Origin: Pseudoalteromonas sp. P1-9
GTDB taxonomy: Bacteria > Pseudomonadota > Gammaproteobacteria > Enterobacterales > Alteromonadaceae
Assembly: GCF_001399975.1 (NCBI RefSeq)
Contig: NZ_LKBD01000007.1
Coordinates: forward strand, 85,399-149,398
DNA length: 64,000 nucleotides
Reading direction: 5' to 3'
The notes under the pieces were generated by a model. The model did no database searches. It was not told the origin of the DNA and was given only the letters and a program-made list of their open reading frames with translations. A program made the translations under genes and the position numbers. Positions 54,684 through 63,770 of the stretch are shown here, one piece after another (position 1 is the first letter of the stretch; every line of letters starts with the position of its first letter).

Positions 54684-55883
54684 TTAATCAAAAAAAGCAT
54701 TGCGGAAGAATTTAATTAAATCAATGCCAAAGTCTTCTGATTTGATAGATGACTCAAGCTCGTCGTCAATGCGGTTGCTGGCTAAATTGAGGTCTTGTAC
54801 TTCAGTGTAATGTTGATGTTTTGCACTGTAGAATACTTTTACTGTAGGTTTTAACGGCTGTTCAAAGTTACTTTGCGATACAATGCCTAGTTTTTGGCTT
54901 TTTAATTTTACTAACGTGCCCACAGGGTGAATGCCAATGCATTGAATAAAGCGTGCGACTAATTCGCTATCAAAACTATTTGGGCAGTCACTTCGTATAA
55001 TTTTAAACGCTTGGATCGGGTTCATCCCGTCTTTATATACTCGTTTTGCAGTTAGTGCGTCATATACGTCGACGATTGATATCATACGCACATACTGATT
55101 TATCTCATCACCTTTTAAGCCAAATGGGTAGCCTTTACCATCTAAGCGCTCATGGTGAAAACCTGCAACTTGAATGGCGATATCACTGAGTTCTGACTCT
55201 TCTAAAATCTCTTTGCTGTAAAGCGCGTGACGTTTAATCTCATCAAATTCAGCATTGGTTAGTTTGCCTGGTTTATTTAAAATCGCGTCAGGAACTTTAA
55301 TTTTGCCAATGTCATGTAACAGTGCACCCGTTGCTAGTTCATGAATAACCTCACGCTCAAACCCCATGTGCTTGGCAAAAATACTCATTAATACCGATAC
55401 ATTAATTGAGTGCTCTAGCAAATAAGCATCTTTTTCACGAATGCGGGTCATACAGGCGAGGGCATCTTGATTGCGAAAAACCGAATCAATAAAGCCGTTA
55501 GCAACTTGTTTAAATGGTGCAACGTCAATTTTGCGTCCTGCGCGAATATCGTCAAATGCTTTTGACTGTAGTTGTTTCGCTTCGGTATAAAGTTTTTTTG
55601 CTTTATTTGCTTCGCTTGAGAAACTCGCCGTTGCTTTGGTTGGGTCAAATTTAGGCGTTTCGATTACGTTCTCGCTGGAATTGTTGTTTTTTTCTGCATT
55701 TAAATCAATAAATTTATCCGGATCGACAGACACTTCTAAAATACCTGATTTCGCTAATTTATAGATGGCGGCTTGTGTCCTTACCCAGCCTTCTGACTTA
55801 ACTTTTACACTACCTTGTTGCTTTACAACCCCTTGCACATACATACCGGGTTTAAGTTCAGATATTAAAATGGTTTTTAACAT
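54684..55883 (-). CDS. HD-GYP domain c-di-GMP phosphodiesterase
   Basis: A 399-residue protein with an N-terminal DUF3391-type domain (ISELKPGMYVQGV, about 8-65) and a well-preserved HD-GYP domain: ALLHDIGKIKVPDAIL with the HD pair, DEIKRHALYSKEIL, HHERLDGKGYPFGL, and ISIVDVYDALTAKRVYK. HD-GYP enzymes hydrolyse c-di-GMP to pGpG or GMP at a di- or tri-iron site. Its downstream neighbour is a degenerate paralogue. Both are convergent with the gspB-like gene. Confidence 0.92.
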   Translation of the reverse strand: MLKTILISELKPGMYVQGVVKQQGSVKVKSEGWVRTQAAIYKLAKSGILEVSVDPDKFIDLNAEKNNNSSENVIETPKFDPTKATASFSSEANKAKKLYTEAKQLQSKAFDDIRAGRKIDVAPFKQVANGFIDSVFRNQDALACMTRIREKDAYLLEHSINVSVLMSIFAKHMGFEREVIHELATGALLHDIGKIKVPDAILNKPGKLTNAEFDEIKRHALYSKEILEESELSDIAIQVAGFHHERLDGKGYPFGLKGDEINQYVRMISIVDVYDALTAKRVYKDGMNPIQAFKIIRSDCPNSFDSELVARFIQCIGIHPVGTLVKLKSQKLGIVSQSNFEQPLKPTVKVFYSAKHQHYTEVQDLNLASNRIDDELESSIKSEDFGIDLIKFFRNAFFD

Positions 55884-55956
55884 TGGCAGTACATCTTTGA
55901 ATTTAGATTACCTTTAAAATTAGCAAACATTATGCTGAAAATTAAGCGGAAGATAA

Positions 55957-55995
55957 AAGAAAAGGGCTGAAGTTTACACTTAGCCCTTTTATTTT
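55957..55995 (-). terminator. Terminator after putA
   Basis: AAAAGGGCT and AGCCCTTTT pair with an extended, slightly bulged stem, and on the minus strand end in TTTTCTTTTA. It begins about 31 bases past the putA stop. Confidence 0.82.
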
Positions 55996-56025
55996 GCTTA
56001 ACAAGCCGGTTTCCCGAGCTTTAGA

Positions 56026-59000
56026 TTAATCTTCGTCAGTTAGCGTCATTAGTGATGTGTTACCACCGGATGCTGTGGTATCAATACTGATGGTTTTCTC
56101 AGTAACTAAGCGATTGATTAGTGTGTCGTAATACTGTGCACTGATCACTGGTAAAATAGCGCCAGAGCGTGCAGCCAGTTTTTCGTTTACATGTGCTTTA
56201 CGCTCACAACCACTGCCGATTACAGCACCTGCAACGTGCGGATGAGCAAGTGTTGCATTAAACTCAGACAGTTTAGCCACTTGTAAAACGCCCTCAGCAA
56301 CACCGCATGCTAATAACTTAGCACGGAAAGCTAATGCTTCTTCGTGGAATAGGTCAGACACCACGGTAATTACAGTATTACCCGCTGCAATCGCCGTTAC
56401 GATTGATAATACCCAGAAGTTAAATGAGGTATCTTTATCTGCGTAGCAAACAACACAGCCGCGCGGCTCTAGGTAAATTGTGTTTGATTCACCTGTTGGA
56501 CCTGGTAATACCGTGCCTTTGGCTAAACGTTTTTCAATACGGTCAAGCTGACTACGTGCATCGGCAATTGTTTGCGTTAAATCGTCAGCAAGCTTATCCA
56601 TGATTTCAACTTGTGCGATTTTAGCCAGCATCTGACGACATACAGAAATACGGTCGTTTAAGCTGGTTGCGCGCCAAGTTTTTTCATCGCGAATTGAGTT
56701 AACCATCATTTGATTAACGCGTTCAACTGCGTGACTGTCATCGACAATTGCTTCGCCATCAAGGTTGATATTAGTAGCTTGAACGTTTTCAGGTGCAGCA
56801 TTTTCTTTTACTAAACGTGTTAGATAAGTTGGACCACCTGCTTTAGGGCCAGTACCTGATAGGCCGCGACCACCAAATGGTTGCACACCAACAACGGCAC
56901 CAATCATATTGCGGTTTACGTAAATGTTACCTGCACGTGATTGTTTAGCTAAGTATTCAGCACGCTCTTCGATACGGGTGTGAATACCCATAGTTAAGCC
57001 AAAACCAGTGCTGTTTACTTGGTTGATTACGTTATCAATTTCAGTGCCTTTGAAACGAATTACGTGTACACATGGACCAAATACTTCTTTGGTTAATACC
57101 GATAAATCACTGATTTCGTATAAACGTGGTGCAAAGAAGAAGTGACCATTTTCATCTTCAGCCGGAATAGGGCATTCAAAATGCAGTGTCGCTTTATCTT
57201 TTAAGTATTCAACGTGTTCATTTAGTGCATCTAGTGCTTTTTGGTCGATAACCGGGCCCACATCTGTTGATAGGTAAGCAGGGTCGCCAACGTGTAGCTC
57301 TTTCATCGCGCCTTTAATCATGTTGATTACTTTGTCTGCGATTTCATCTTGTACGAATAATACGCGTAGTGCAGAACAGCGCTGACCTGCTGACTGGAAG
57401 CCAGAAGATATAATATCGTCAACTACTTGCTCTGGTAGCGCGGTAGAATCAACGATCATACAGTTTTGACCACCCGTTTCAGCAATCAGAGGTACTTGGT
57501 CGCCACCGCGTTCTGCTAAGGTTTGCGCAATGCGTGTACCTGTTTCAGTTGAACCTGTAAACATGACTGCTTGTACGCGCTCGTCAGGAATAATTACCTG
57601 ACCTACTTTGCTACCACGAGCAATAACAGGCTGTACTACGTCTTTTGGTAAGCCAACGTCACGCATTAACTCAATTGCACGAAGTGCAACAAGTGATGTT
57701 TGCTCTGCTGGTTTTGCAATTACAGAGTTACCTGTTGCGATTGCAGCTGCTACTTGGCCTAAGAAAATCGCAAGTGGGAAGTTCCATGGGCTGATACATA
57801 AAATTACACCACGTGGTGAAAAGCGTGGGTCAGCCGCAAGCTCTTCAGCCTTTGCTGCATAGTAACGACAAAAATCAACAGCTTCACGTACCTCGTCAAT
57901 GCCATCTTGTGCCACTTTACCTGCTTCTTTGATACACAGTGCAATCAGTTCATCGCGGTGACGCTCTAAAATGTCACCTGTGCGACGTAAGATTTCAGCG
58001 CGATCAGCAACTGGCGTTTGAGACCAAGATTGGAAAGCTGATTCAGCTGTATCAACAAGGGCTTTCATTTCAGCTTCGTCTTGGTGACGAATAGAACCAA
58101 GCACCTCAGCGTGGTTTGCTGGGTTAATTACCGCTTCGTGACCTTCAGGCACATCGGCATGAGTCATCAGATTTTCAGCAACCCATTTGTCAATACTCGC
58201 TTTGAATGGCGTAATATGGTTAATGTTGGTTAAATCTAAACCTTTAGAGTTTTGACGCTCTTCACCAAATAAGTCTTTTGGTAAAACGATTTGCGGGTTG
58301 CGCTTATTGCGAACACGTTGAATTTTTTCAACAGGATCTTCAAGCAGTGATTCTACTGGCTGAGATTCATCAACAATGGCATTTACAAATGATGAGTTAG
58401 CGCCGTTTTCCAATAGACGACGTACTAAGTATGCAAGTAAGTCTTCGTGTTGACCTACTGGTGCGTATACACGACATTGAACACGATCTTGCGTTACAAC
58501 TTGGTCGAATAATGATTCGCCCATACCGTGCAAACGCTGGAATTCAAAGTTTGAATAGTTGCCATCAGCAAGTTCTAAAATAGTGGCTGCTGAGTACGCA
58601 TTGTGCGTTGCAAACTGCGGGAAAATCATATCACGTGCTTTCATTAGCTTAATTGCACACGCTTTGTAAGACACGTCAGTTGTCGCTTTACGTGTAAATA
58701 CTGGGTAATCTTCAAGGCCATCTGCTTGTGTAAGCTTTACTTCAGTATCCCAGTAAGCACCTTTTACAAGGCGAACCATCATTTTACGATTTACACGGCG
58801 ACAAAGTGCTTCTAACCAGTCGATTACAAAAATAGCACGCTTTTGGTAAGCCTGAACCGCTAAACCAAAACCAGCCCAATTGCCAAGAGCATCGTCAGAG
58901 AATACCGCTTCAATAACATCTAAAGAGATATCTAAACGGTCAGCTTCTTCGGCATCAACTGTAAAGTTAATGTCATACTGTTTTGCTGTTAGTGCTAGCT

Positions 59001-59826
59001 CTTTAAGCTTAGGCACAAGTTCTTCCATTACGCGTTCACGGTGTGTGAACTCATAACGAGGGTGAATAGCTGATAGTTTTACAGAAATACCTGGGCTTTT
59101 TATAGGGCCGCGACCATTAGCTGCTTTACCGATAGCGTGAATTGCCATTTTATAGCTATTAAAATAACGCTCAGCATCCGCCATAGTGCGGGCGCCTTCA
59201 CCGAGCATATCGTAAGAGTATGCGTATCCTTTTGCTTCTTTATCTTTAGCGCGCTCTACAGCTTCTTCAATGGTAGTACCCATAACAAACTGCTTACCCA
59301 TGATCTTCATGGCATATTGCACTGATTTACGAATAGCAGGCTCACCAATACGACCCATAGTGCGCTTTAATAAGCCGAACTGCTCTTCTTTGTTTTTGTC
59401 TGCATAGTTAACCATTTTACCTGTTAATAACAGGCCCCAGCTTGATGCATTTACAAACAGAGAGTCGCTGTTACCTAAGTGAGAGCTCCAGTCGCCGTTT
59501 GCTAGCTTATCGCGAATAAGGCTATCTTGAGTTTCTTTATCTGGTACACGTAGCAATGCTTCAGCAAGGCACATTAATACCACGCCTTCTTCAGAAGACA
59601 GTGAGTATTCGTTAAGTAGTGCATCAACACCACCTTGACCTTCCTGATCGTTACGAATATTTAATACCATTTGGCGTGCACGTTCCCATGCACGGCTGCG
59701 CGCGCTAACACCAACTTCTGCAAGTGGCAGAATATGGTCAATAACTTGGTCTTCATCAATACGGTAAAAGTCACGGATCTGCTGGCGGATCGGACATTTG
59801 GTAGTTAAATCACCATTGTAAAGCAT
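56026..59826 (-). CDS. putA: Bifunctional proline dehydrogenase/P5C dehydrogenase PutA
   Basis: PutA oxidises proline to glutamate through pyrroline-5-carboxylate, feeding electrons to the respiratory chain. The 1266-residue protein has the FAD-binding proline dehydrogenase barrel (about 120-450; VKGAYWDTEVK and FATHNAYSAATI) and the aldehyde dehydrogenase domain (about 545-1010), with catalytic Glu783 and Cys817 (SAGQRCSALR). A C-terminal domain follows. Unlike E. coli PutA (1320), there is no ribbon-helix-helix DNA-binding domain at the N-terminus, so it cannot repress itself. The divergent Lrp-type gene probably takes that role. GAGGG precedes the ATG. Confidence 0.96.
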   Translation of the reverse strand: MLYNGDLTTKCPIRQQIRDFYRIDEDQVIDHILPLAEVGVSARSRAWERARQMVLNIRNDQEGQGGVDALLNEYSLSSEEGVVLMCLAEALLRVPDKETQDSLIRDKLANGDWSSHLGNSDSLFVNASSWGLLLTGKMVNYADKNKEEQFGLLKRTMGRIGEPAIRKSVQYAMKIMGKQFVMGTTIEEAVERAKDKEAKGYAYSYDMLGEGARTMADAERYFNSYKMAIHAIGKAANGRGPIKSPGISVKLSAIHPRYEFTHRERVMEELVPKLKELALTAKQYDINFTVDAEEADRLDISLDVIEAVFSDDALGNWAGFGLAVQAYQKRAIFVIDWLEALCRRVNRKMMVRLVKGAYWDTEVKLTQADGLEDYPVFTRKATTDVSYKACAIKLMKARDMIFPQFATHNAYSAATILELADGNYSNFEFQRLHGMGESLFDQVVTQDRVQCRVYAPVGQHEDLLAYLVRRLLENGANSSFVNAIVDESQPVESLLEDPVEKIQRVRNKRNPQIVLPKDLFGEERQNSKGLDLTNINHITPFKASIDKWVAENLMTHADVPEGHEAVINPANHAEVLGSIRHQDEAEMKALVDTAESAFQSWSQTPVADRAEILRRTGDILERHRDELIALCIKEAGKVAQDGIDEVREAVDFCRYYAAKAEELAADPRFSPRGVILCISPWNFPLAIFLGQVAAAIATGNSVIAKPAEQTSLVALRAIELMRDVGLPKDVVQPVIARGSKVGQVIIPDERVQAVMFTGSTETGTRIAQTLAERGGDQVPLIAETGGQNCMIVDSTALPEQVVDDIISSGFQSAGQRCSALRVLFVQDEIADKVINMIKGAMKELHVGDPAYLSTDVGPVIDQKALDALNEHVEYLKDKATLHFECPIPAEDENGHFFFAPRLYEISDLSVLTKEVFGPCVHVIRFKGTEIDNVINQVNSTGFGLTMGIHTRIEERAEYLAKQSRAGNIYVNRNMIGAVVGVQPFGGRGLSGTGPKAGGPTYLTRLVKENAAPENVQATNINLDGEAIVDDSHAVERVNQMMVNSIRDEKTWRATSLNDRISVCRQMLAKIAQVEIMDKLADDLTQTIADARSQLDRIEKRLAKGTVLPGPTGESNTIYLEPRGCVVCYADKDTSFNFWVLSIVTAIAAGNTVITVVSDLFHEEALAFRAKLLACGVAEGVLQVAKLSEFNATLAHPHVAGAVIGSGCERKAHVNEKLAARSGAILPVISAQYYDTLINRLVTEKTISIDTTASGGNTSLMTLTDED

Positions 59827-59969
59827 AAAGAAACCCTCAAAATAAAATAGGTTAAATTTATAAAATAGGGGCGTAGTGTAATTTCTTTTCAGCAGAATGT
59901 GCTGGCGTATTTTGGCTATATCCGGTAATTTACAGGGAATTGTTCAAAAGATGCCAAATAATATTCTGT

Positions 59970-60458
59970 ATGACTACCTCTATCAGAACACGTGTGCTCG
60001 ATCGAATCGATTTAGCAATTTTAGATGTTTTACAAAAAAATGGCCGAATTTCTAACGTAAATTTAGCGAAACAAGTTAACTTAAGCCCAAGCCCGTGCCT
60101 TGAAAGGGTTAAAAAGCTTGAAGACGACGGTTATATTGAAGGTTATGGTGCACGTTTAAATGCTACCAAGCTGAAACAAAATGTGGTTGCCCACGTTGAA
60201 GTCACTTTAAAAGAATCAACCGAAGCCGCATTTGATATTTTCAAACAGCATATTATGCGCATTGGTCAAGTGGTGTCGTGTGATATGGTTGCGGGTGGAT
60301 ACGATTACCTACTAAAAATACGCGTAGGCGATATGATTGAATACCGTGAAGTGCTTGGTAAAATTGTAGATACGCCAGGTGTTGGCACCAACCGTACTTA
60401 CATGGTGATTGAGCATGTTAAGCAAGATGTAGGGTTAACCGTGCAGGTGGAAGAGTAA
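59970..60458 (+). CDS. putR: Lrp/AsnC-family regulator of proline catabolism
   Basis: A 162-residue regulator with an N-terminal winged helix (about 10-60; IDLAILDVLQKNGRISNVNLAKQVNLSPSPCLERVKKLED) and a RAM domain (about 70-145; VSCDMVAGGYDYLLKIRV). It is closer to Lrp/PutR/BkdR than to AsnC. Its divergence from putA matches the PutR arrangement, in which proline-bound regulator activates putA. The ATG at 59970 is chosen because the frame upstream (from a TTG at 59940) shows no family similarity; no strong Shine-Dalgarno is seen. Confidence 0.87.
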   Translation: MTTSIRTRVLDRIDLAILDVLQKNGRISNVNLAKQVNLSPSPCLERVKKLEDDGYIEGYGARLNATKLKQNVVAHVEVTLKESTEAAFDIFKQHIMRIGQVVSCDMVAGGYDYLLKIRVGDMIEYREVLGKIVDTPGVGTNRTYMVIEHVKQDVGLTVQVEE

Positions 60459-60582
60459 TCCCGGATTTATTAAAAATTACCTGTTTTATTTCTGAGTGGT
60501 TTTGCTTTCGTAGCAAATGACTCACAAATTTATGCAATAGGTATAAGGTTTACTCACACGCTTATTGAGTGCGGGATACCAG

Positions 60583-60619
60583 ATACAAAAAAAGCGCTAG
60601 TTAAGCGCTTTTTTTGTAT
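60583..60619. terminator. Terminator between convergent putR and SH3-domain genes
   Basis: A perfect 16-base stem (ATACAAAAAAAGCGCT with its complement) and five-base loop AGTTA. A run of seven T or A on each strand makes it bidirectional. Confidence 0.93.
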
Positions 60620-60629
60620 TGCCTAGTTA

Positions 60630-61274
60630 TTACGCCCAACCGTCGTAACGTTTGCGTCGCGATAACACGATTGTGATGATAATCCCCAGTAAAATACCAA
60701 TAAATGCAATACCGCCGCCATAAATCAATAGCTGCTTTTGCTGTTTTTCACTGGCTTGTTGCTTTTGATTACGTGAGCTTGAAATTTGGGCATTTAGCTT
60801 TTCAATTTCAGCATTGAGTTCACGGTTTTTAACTTCTAAGTCATTGGCAGTTTGACGTAGTACCGGCATATCACGCTGGCTTGAATTTAGCTCTGCTTGT
60901 AAATCAGCTAATTGATTTTTTAGCTTAAGGTTTTGTTGTGCTAAACCTGGACGCTTGCTGATATTACGTTTATCAATCCAACCTGTACGACCGCGGCTAT
61001 CTTTTACTTGGCTATAGCCCGTTTCTTTATTTTCATCGAGCAACTGCAATTCGGTACCAGCTTGCACAGAACCAAGAATGCGATAATTTTTACCTGGACC
61101 TGAGTGCATATAAACAAATAGGTTGTCGGTAATATAAGCAGTTGAAGAAGATGCGCTTCCAGTTGTTTGTACTTCCAGTACTTCAGTTGCTGATTCGTCG
61201 TTAGTTTGCGTTTCTGCGTGGATAGCTGTGCTTAAACTCGCTAATAAAAGAAATGCAGCAATCGGTTTAAACAT
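60630..61274 (-). CDS. SH3b-domain envelope protein, YgiM/TIGR04211 family
   Basis: A 214-residue protein. A signal peptide is cleaved near residue 20 (IHA/ET) and is followed by a bacterial SH3 domain (about 45-110; LFVYMHSGPGKNYRILGSVQAGTELQLL), a coiled coil (about 115-175; LAQQNLKLKNQLADLQAELN) and a C-terminal membrane segment (about 183-205) with a basic RRKRYD tail. This layout matches E. coli YgiM, an inner-membrane periplasmic protein of unclear function. As in E. coli it neighbours the CYTH-CHAD gene, though here the two are divergent. Confidence 0.9.
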   Translation of the reverse strand: MFKPIAAFLLLASLSTAIHAETQTNDESATEVLEVQTTGSASSSTAYITDNLFVYMHSGPGKNYRILGSVQAGTELQLLDENKETGYSQVKDSRGRTGWIDKRNISKRPGLAQQNLKLKNQLADLQAELNSSQRDMPVLRQTANDLEVKNRELNAEIEKLNAQISSSRNQKQQASEKQQKQLLIYGGGIAFIGILLGIIITIVLSRRKRYDGWA

Positions 61275-61431
61275 TGAGAGGATCCTGTTTTATTGTTGTT
61301 GTCCGATAAATTTACCAAGTCGTTTAAATATGTAACTAACTTATAGCGCTGGATAAATGAGGTACTAACAAGGCGGGATTTGTCTGATGTAGTTATTTTA
61401 CATCGATCAATTCCAACGCAGTTAGCATGAT

Positions 61432-61593
61432 ATTTAGCCCGCTAAAATGACTAGCTATTTAAGTGAATTGGTATTTGAGGCTTCATAGTATGGATTTCAC
61501 CGCGCAATAGCAAGTCGCGCAGCGCAATCACGCAATAGTTCATAATTTAGTAGTTGTTTGTAAGTCGATGCACAAAAGGTTGCATTTAGCCCG
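61432..61593. repeat. Divergent gap with a direct repeat, no gene seen
   Basis: The 371-base gap 61275-61645 between the SH3 gene and the CYTH-CHAD gene holds no convincing gene. The 10-mer ATTTAGCCCG occurs at 61432 and again at 61584. A GC-rich patch with repeated GCGCAAT lies near 61500-61530. No terminator or clear promoter is evident. Confidence 0.4.
61466..61474 (+). repeat. Intergenic AATTGGTAT repeat, copy 6
   Basis: Reads TTAAGTGAATTGGTAT. The part TTAAGTGAATTG is also found upstream of motX (5075-5086). Confidence 0.5.
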
Positions 61594-61645
61594 ATATTTG
61601 GTTTTACTTAGGCTTTGCTAATAAAATAGGTCAACCCTCCAGCTA

Positions 61646-63166
61646 ATGGATACTGAAATTGAGCTGAAATTTTTAGTTTCAGAACAAGTTATTTCTCAAC
61701 TGCCAGCACTGATTACCCAGTTTTCAAAAAAAGTCAGTAATAAAGCTTCTCGCAACTTACAAAACGCATACTTTGATACTCCAAGCAGAGAATTAAGAGC
61801 GCTAGATATCGGCTTACGCACGCGTTGTGTTGACGGCGAATGTGAGCAAACAATTAAGTTGGCAGGTAAAGTGGTTGGTGGCTTTCATCAACGTCCAGAA
61901 TACAATGTGCCAATTAATAATTCGCGCCCAAACATTGAGTTATTTGATACCTCAATTTGGCCTGCTGGCATGGAGCCAGGCACTATTAGTGAAAACCTTT
62001 TCTCTATTTTTAACACTAACTTTATTCGTCGTACTTGGTTATTAGAAACCGACTCAGGTACTGAAATTGAATTGGTATTGGATAAAGGTGATATTTCTGC
62101 TTCAGGCCAGAGTGTGCCGATTTGCGAAGTGGAAATGGAATTGGTAAGTGGTGATCGCAAAGAGTTATTTGAATTAGCAAATAAGTTAATTAACTGTAGT
62201 GAAGTACGTTTAGGGCTATACAGTAAAGCCGCACGAGGCTACCGTTTAGCGGACGATGCGCCATTAATGGCTGATACATTCTTAGGCTATGTACAGTTAG
62301 ATGAAAACGCGACACAAGAAGACGCGCTTGAAAAGTGCCTTCAATACGGCATTGAGTTTGTGCAAAAACACGAGCAATGCTATATCGATTCGCCAAAATT
62401 AAAAACACTAAAACGCATTGTTGATGGGGTTAGCCTTATTCGTCATAGCTTTTGGTTGTTTGAACAAGTTGCTGACAAACAAATTACTAAATCGTTGCGT
62501 AAAGAGCTTAAATGGCTATTAGAAACCTTTTCTTGGGTTGAAACTGCGATTCAATTACGAACGTTTACGTCAAAGAAACATGCGTTTTATAAACGCATTT
62601 CGGCTGCGCCTGAGCTTGAGCAAGTGATTGATAACTTAAAGGCGGAGCAACCGTCGCGTAAGGCGTTAAAGGCAATTTTCCACAGCCCACGCTACAATCA
62701 GCTTATTCTAGATTTAACGCGCTTTTTAATTGAAAAGCGTTGGCGTGATGACTGGGGACAAGAACACATTGTTGCTGCTGGCACGCCTGTAAAAGATATT
62801 GCAGCACGTCTTTTTGAAAACGATTGGCAAGAAATGCAGCATTTATTACCACATGATGTGGTGAGCGCTGAAAGCTACATTGCAAAACGTCAAAAATTAC
62901 ATCGTAATTTACTCAGCGGTTGTTGCCTTGGGCAGCTTTTTGAAGGACCGCTACGTGATGAATTTAGAGGCCCTTGGCTTGATATTATTCATGGTATGGA
63001 TGAATTGGCAACATACGACTATTTAAAACAGTTGTGTGAAACGCAGCAAGAACCCGAGCAATTCACCAGTATTTTGGGTTGGTTAAAACAAAAAAATGAT
63101 GGTTTGCTCGCAGCAATGGAACATAGCCGTCTTGCAAGTCAAAAATTGGAGCCTTACTGGCAATAA
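61646..63166 (+). CDS. CYTH-CHAD inorganic triphosphatase, YgiF-like
   Basis: A 506-residue cytoplasmic protein with an N-terminal CYTH domain (about 1-200) and a C-terminal CHAD helical domain (about 210-500). CYTH shows the ExExK signature as TEIELKFL at the start, NAYFDTP, RTRCVDG, TIKLAGKV, EIELVLDKGDI and CEVEMELVSGD, all contributing to the metal- and phosphate-binding tunnel. E. coli YgiF hydrolyses inorganic triphosphate; CHAD domains bind polyphosphate. The START-domain gene begins one base after its stop, so the two are probably co-translated. Confidence 0.92.
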   Translation: MDTEIELKFLVSEQVISQLPALITQFSKKVSNKASRNLQNAYFDTPSRELRALDIGLRTRCVDGECEQTIKLAGKVVGGFHQRPEYNVPINNSRPNIELFDTSIWPAGMEPGTISENLFSIFNTNFIRRTWLLETDSGTEIELVLDKGDISASGQSVPICEVEMELVSGDRKELFELANKLINCSEVRLGLYSKAARGYRLADDAPLMADTFLGYVQLDENATQEDALEKCLQYGIEFVQKHEQCYIDSPKLKTLKRIVDGVSLIRHSFWLFEQVADKQITKSLRKELKWLLETFSWVETAIQLRTFTSKKHAFYKRISAAPELEQVIDNLKAEQPSRKALKAIFHSPRYNQLILDLTRFLIEKRWRDDWGQEHIVAAGTPVKDIAARLFENDWQEMQHLLPHDVVSAESYIAKRQKLHRNLLSGCCLGQLFEGPLRDEFRGPWLDIIHGMDELATYDYLKQLCETQQEPEQFTSILGWLKQKNDGLLAAMEHSRLASQKLEPYWQ

Positions 63167-63167
63167 T

Positions 63168-63770
63168 ATGCGCACTATGCTGTTGCTGCTACTTTTTTGT
63201 ACTCCGCTGAGTGCATTGGAGTGGCAGCAAGTAAAAATTAAACAAGGAATTGAAGTTTACCAGCAAAAATTGCCCGATGGACTTTTAAAGTTAAAAGCCT
63301 ACACCGTGACTAGTGGGTGCTTAGCAGCGTTTGAAGCACTTTTACTTGATACAGACAATGCTGACAAGTGGTTAAGCAATGTAGATAGTGTCGAAGTGCT
63401 AAAGTCACCATCACAAAACGAGCATATCGTTTATACTCAATTTAATGCGCCATGGCCGATTAAAAATCGTGATATGGTGACTTACTCACGTATTTTTAGA
63501 ACGTCAAATACACAAATGCAAATAGGCATTCAAGCAGCTAACAACGAATACGCAAAGCGTGAAGGGGTTATTCGCATTGAGCATGTCGCTGCCAGTTGGG
63601 TAATTAATCAGCGAGGCGCTGATACGATCTCTGTTGAGTATCAAGCGATTGCAGATCCCGCAGGAAAAATTCCACATTGGTTAGGGAATTCTGTCGCAAA
63701 ATCTAACGTATTTAGCACCTTCAAAAAGATGAAAGCGCGCTTGAAGCTTTACCCTTGTAGTGCCGTTTGA
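63168..63770 (+). CDS. Secreted START-domain lipid-binding-like protein
   Basis: A 200-residue protein with a hydrophobic signal peptide (MRTMLLLLLFCTPLSA, cleaved near residue 16) and a START/SRPBCC domain: EWQQVKIKQGIEVYQQKLPDG, WLSNVDSVEVLKSPS, YTQFNAPWPIKNRDMVTY and the helix IPHWLGNSVAKSNVFSTFKKMK. Such domains bind lipids or other hydrophobic ligands; the periplasmic role here is unknown. I chose the ATG at 63168, one base after the CYTH-CHAD stop, because it starts a clean signal peptide, whereas earlier in-frame codons lie inside the upstream gene. Confidence 0.87.
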   Translation: MRTMLLLLLFCTPLSALEWQQVKIKQGIEVYQQKLPDGLLKLKAYTVTSGCLAAFEALLLDTDNADKWLSNVDSVEVLKSPSQNEHIVYTQFNAPWPIKNRDMVTYSRIFRTSNTQMQIGIQAANNEYAKREGVIRIEHVAASWVINQRGADTISVEYQAIADPAGKIPHWLGNSVAKSNVFSTFKKMKARLKLYPCSAV

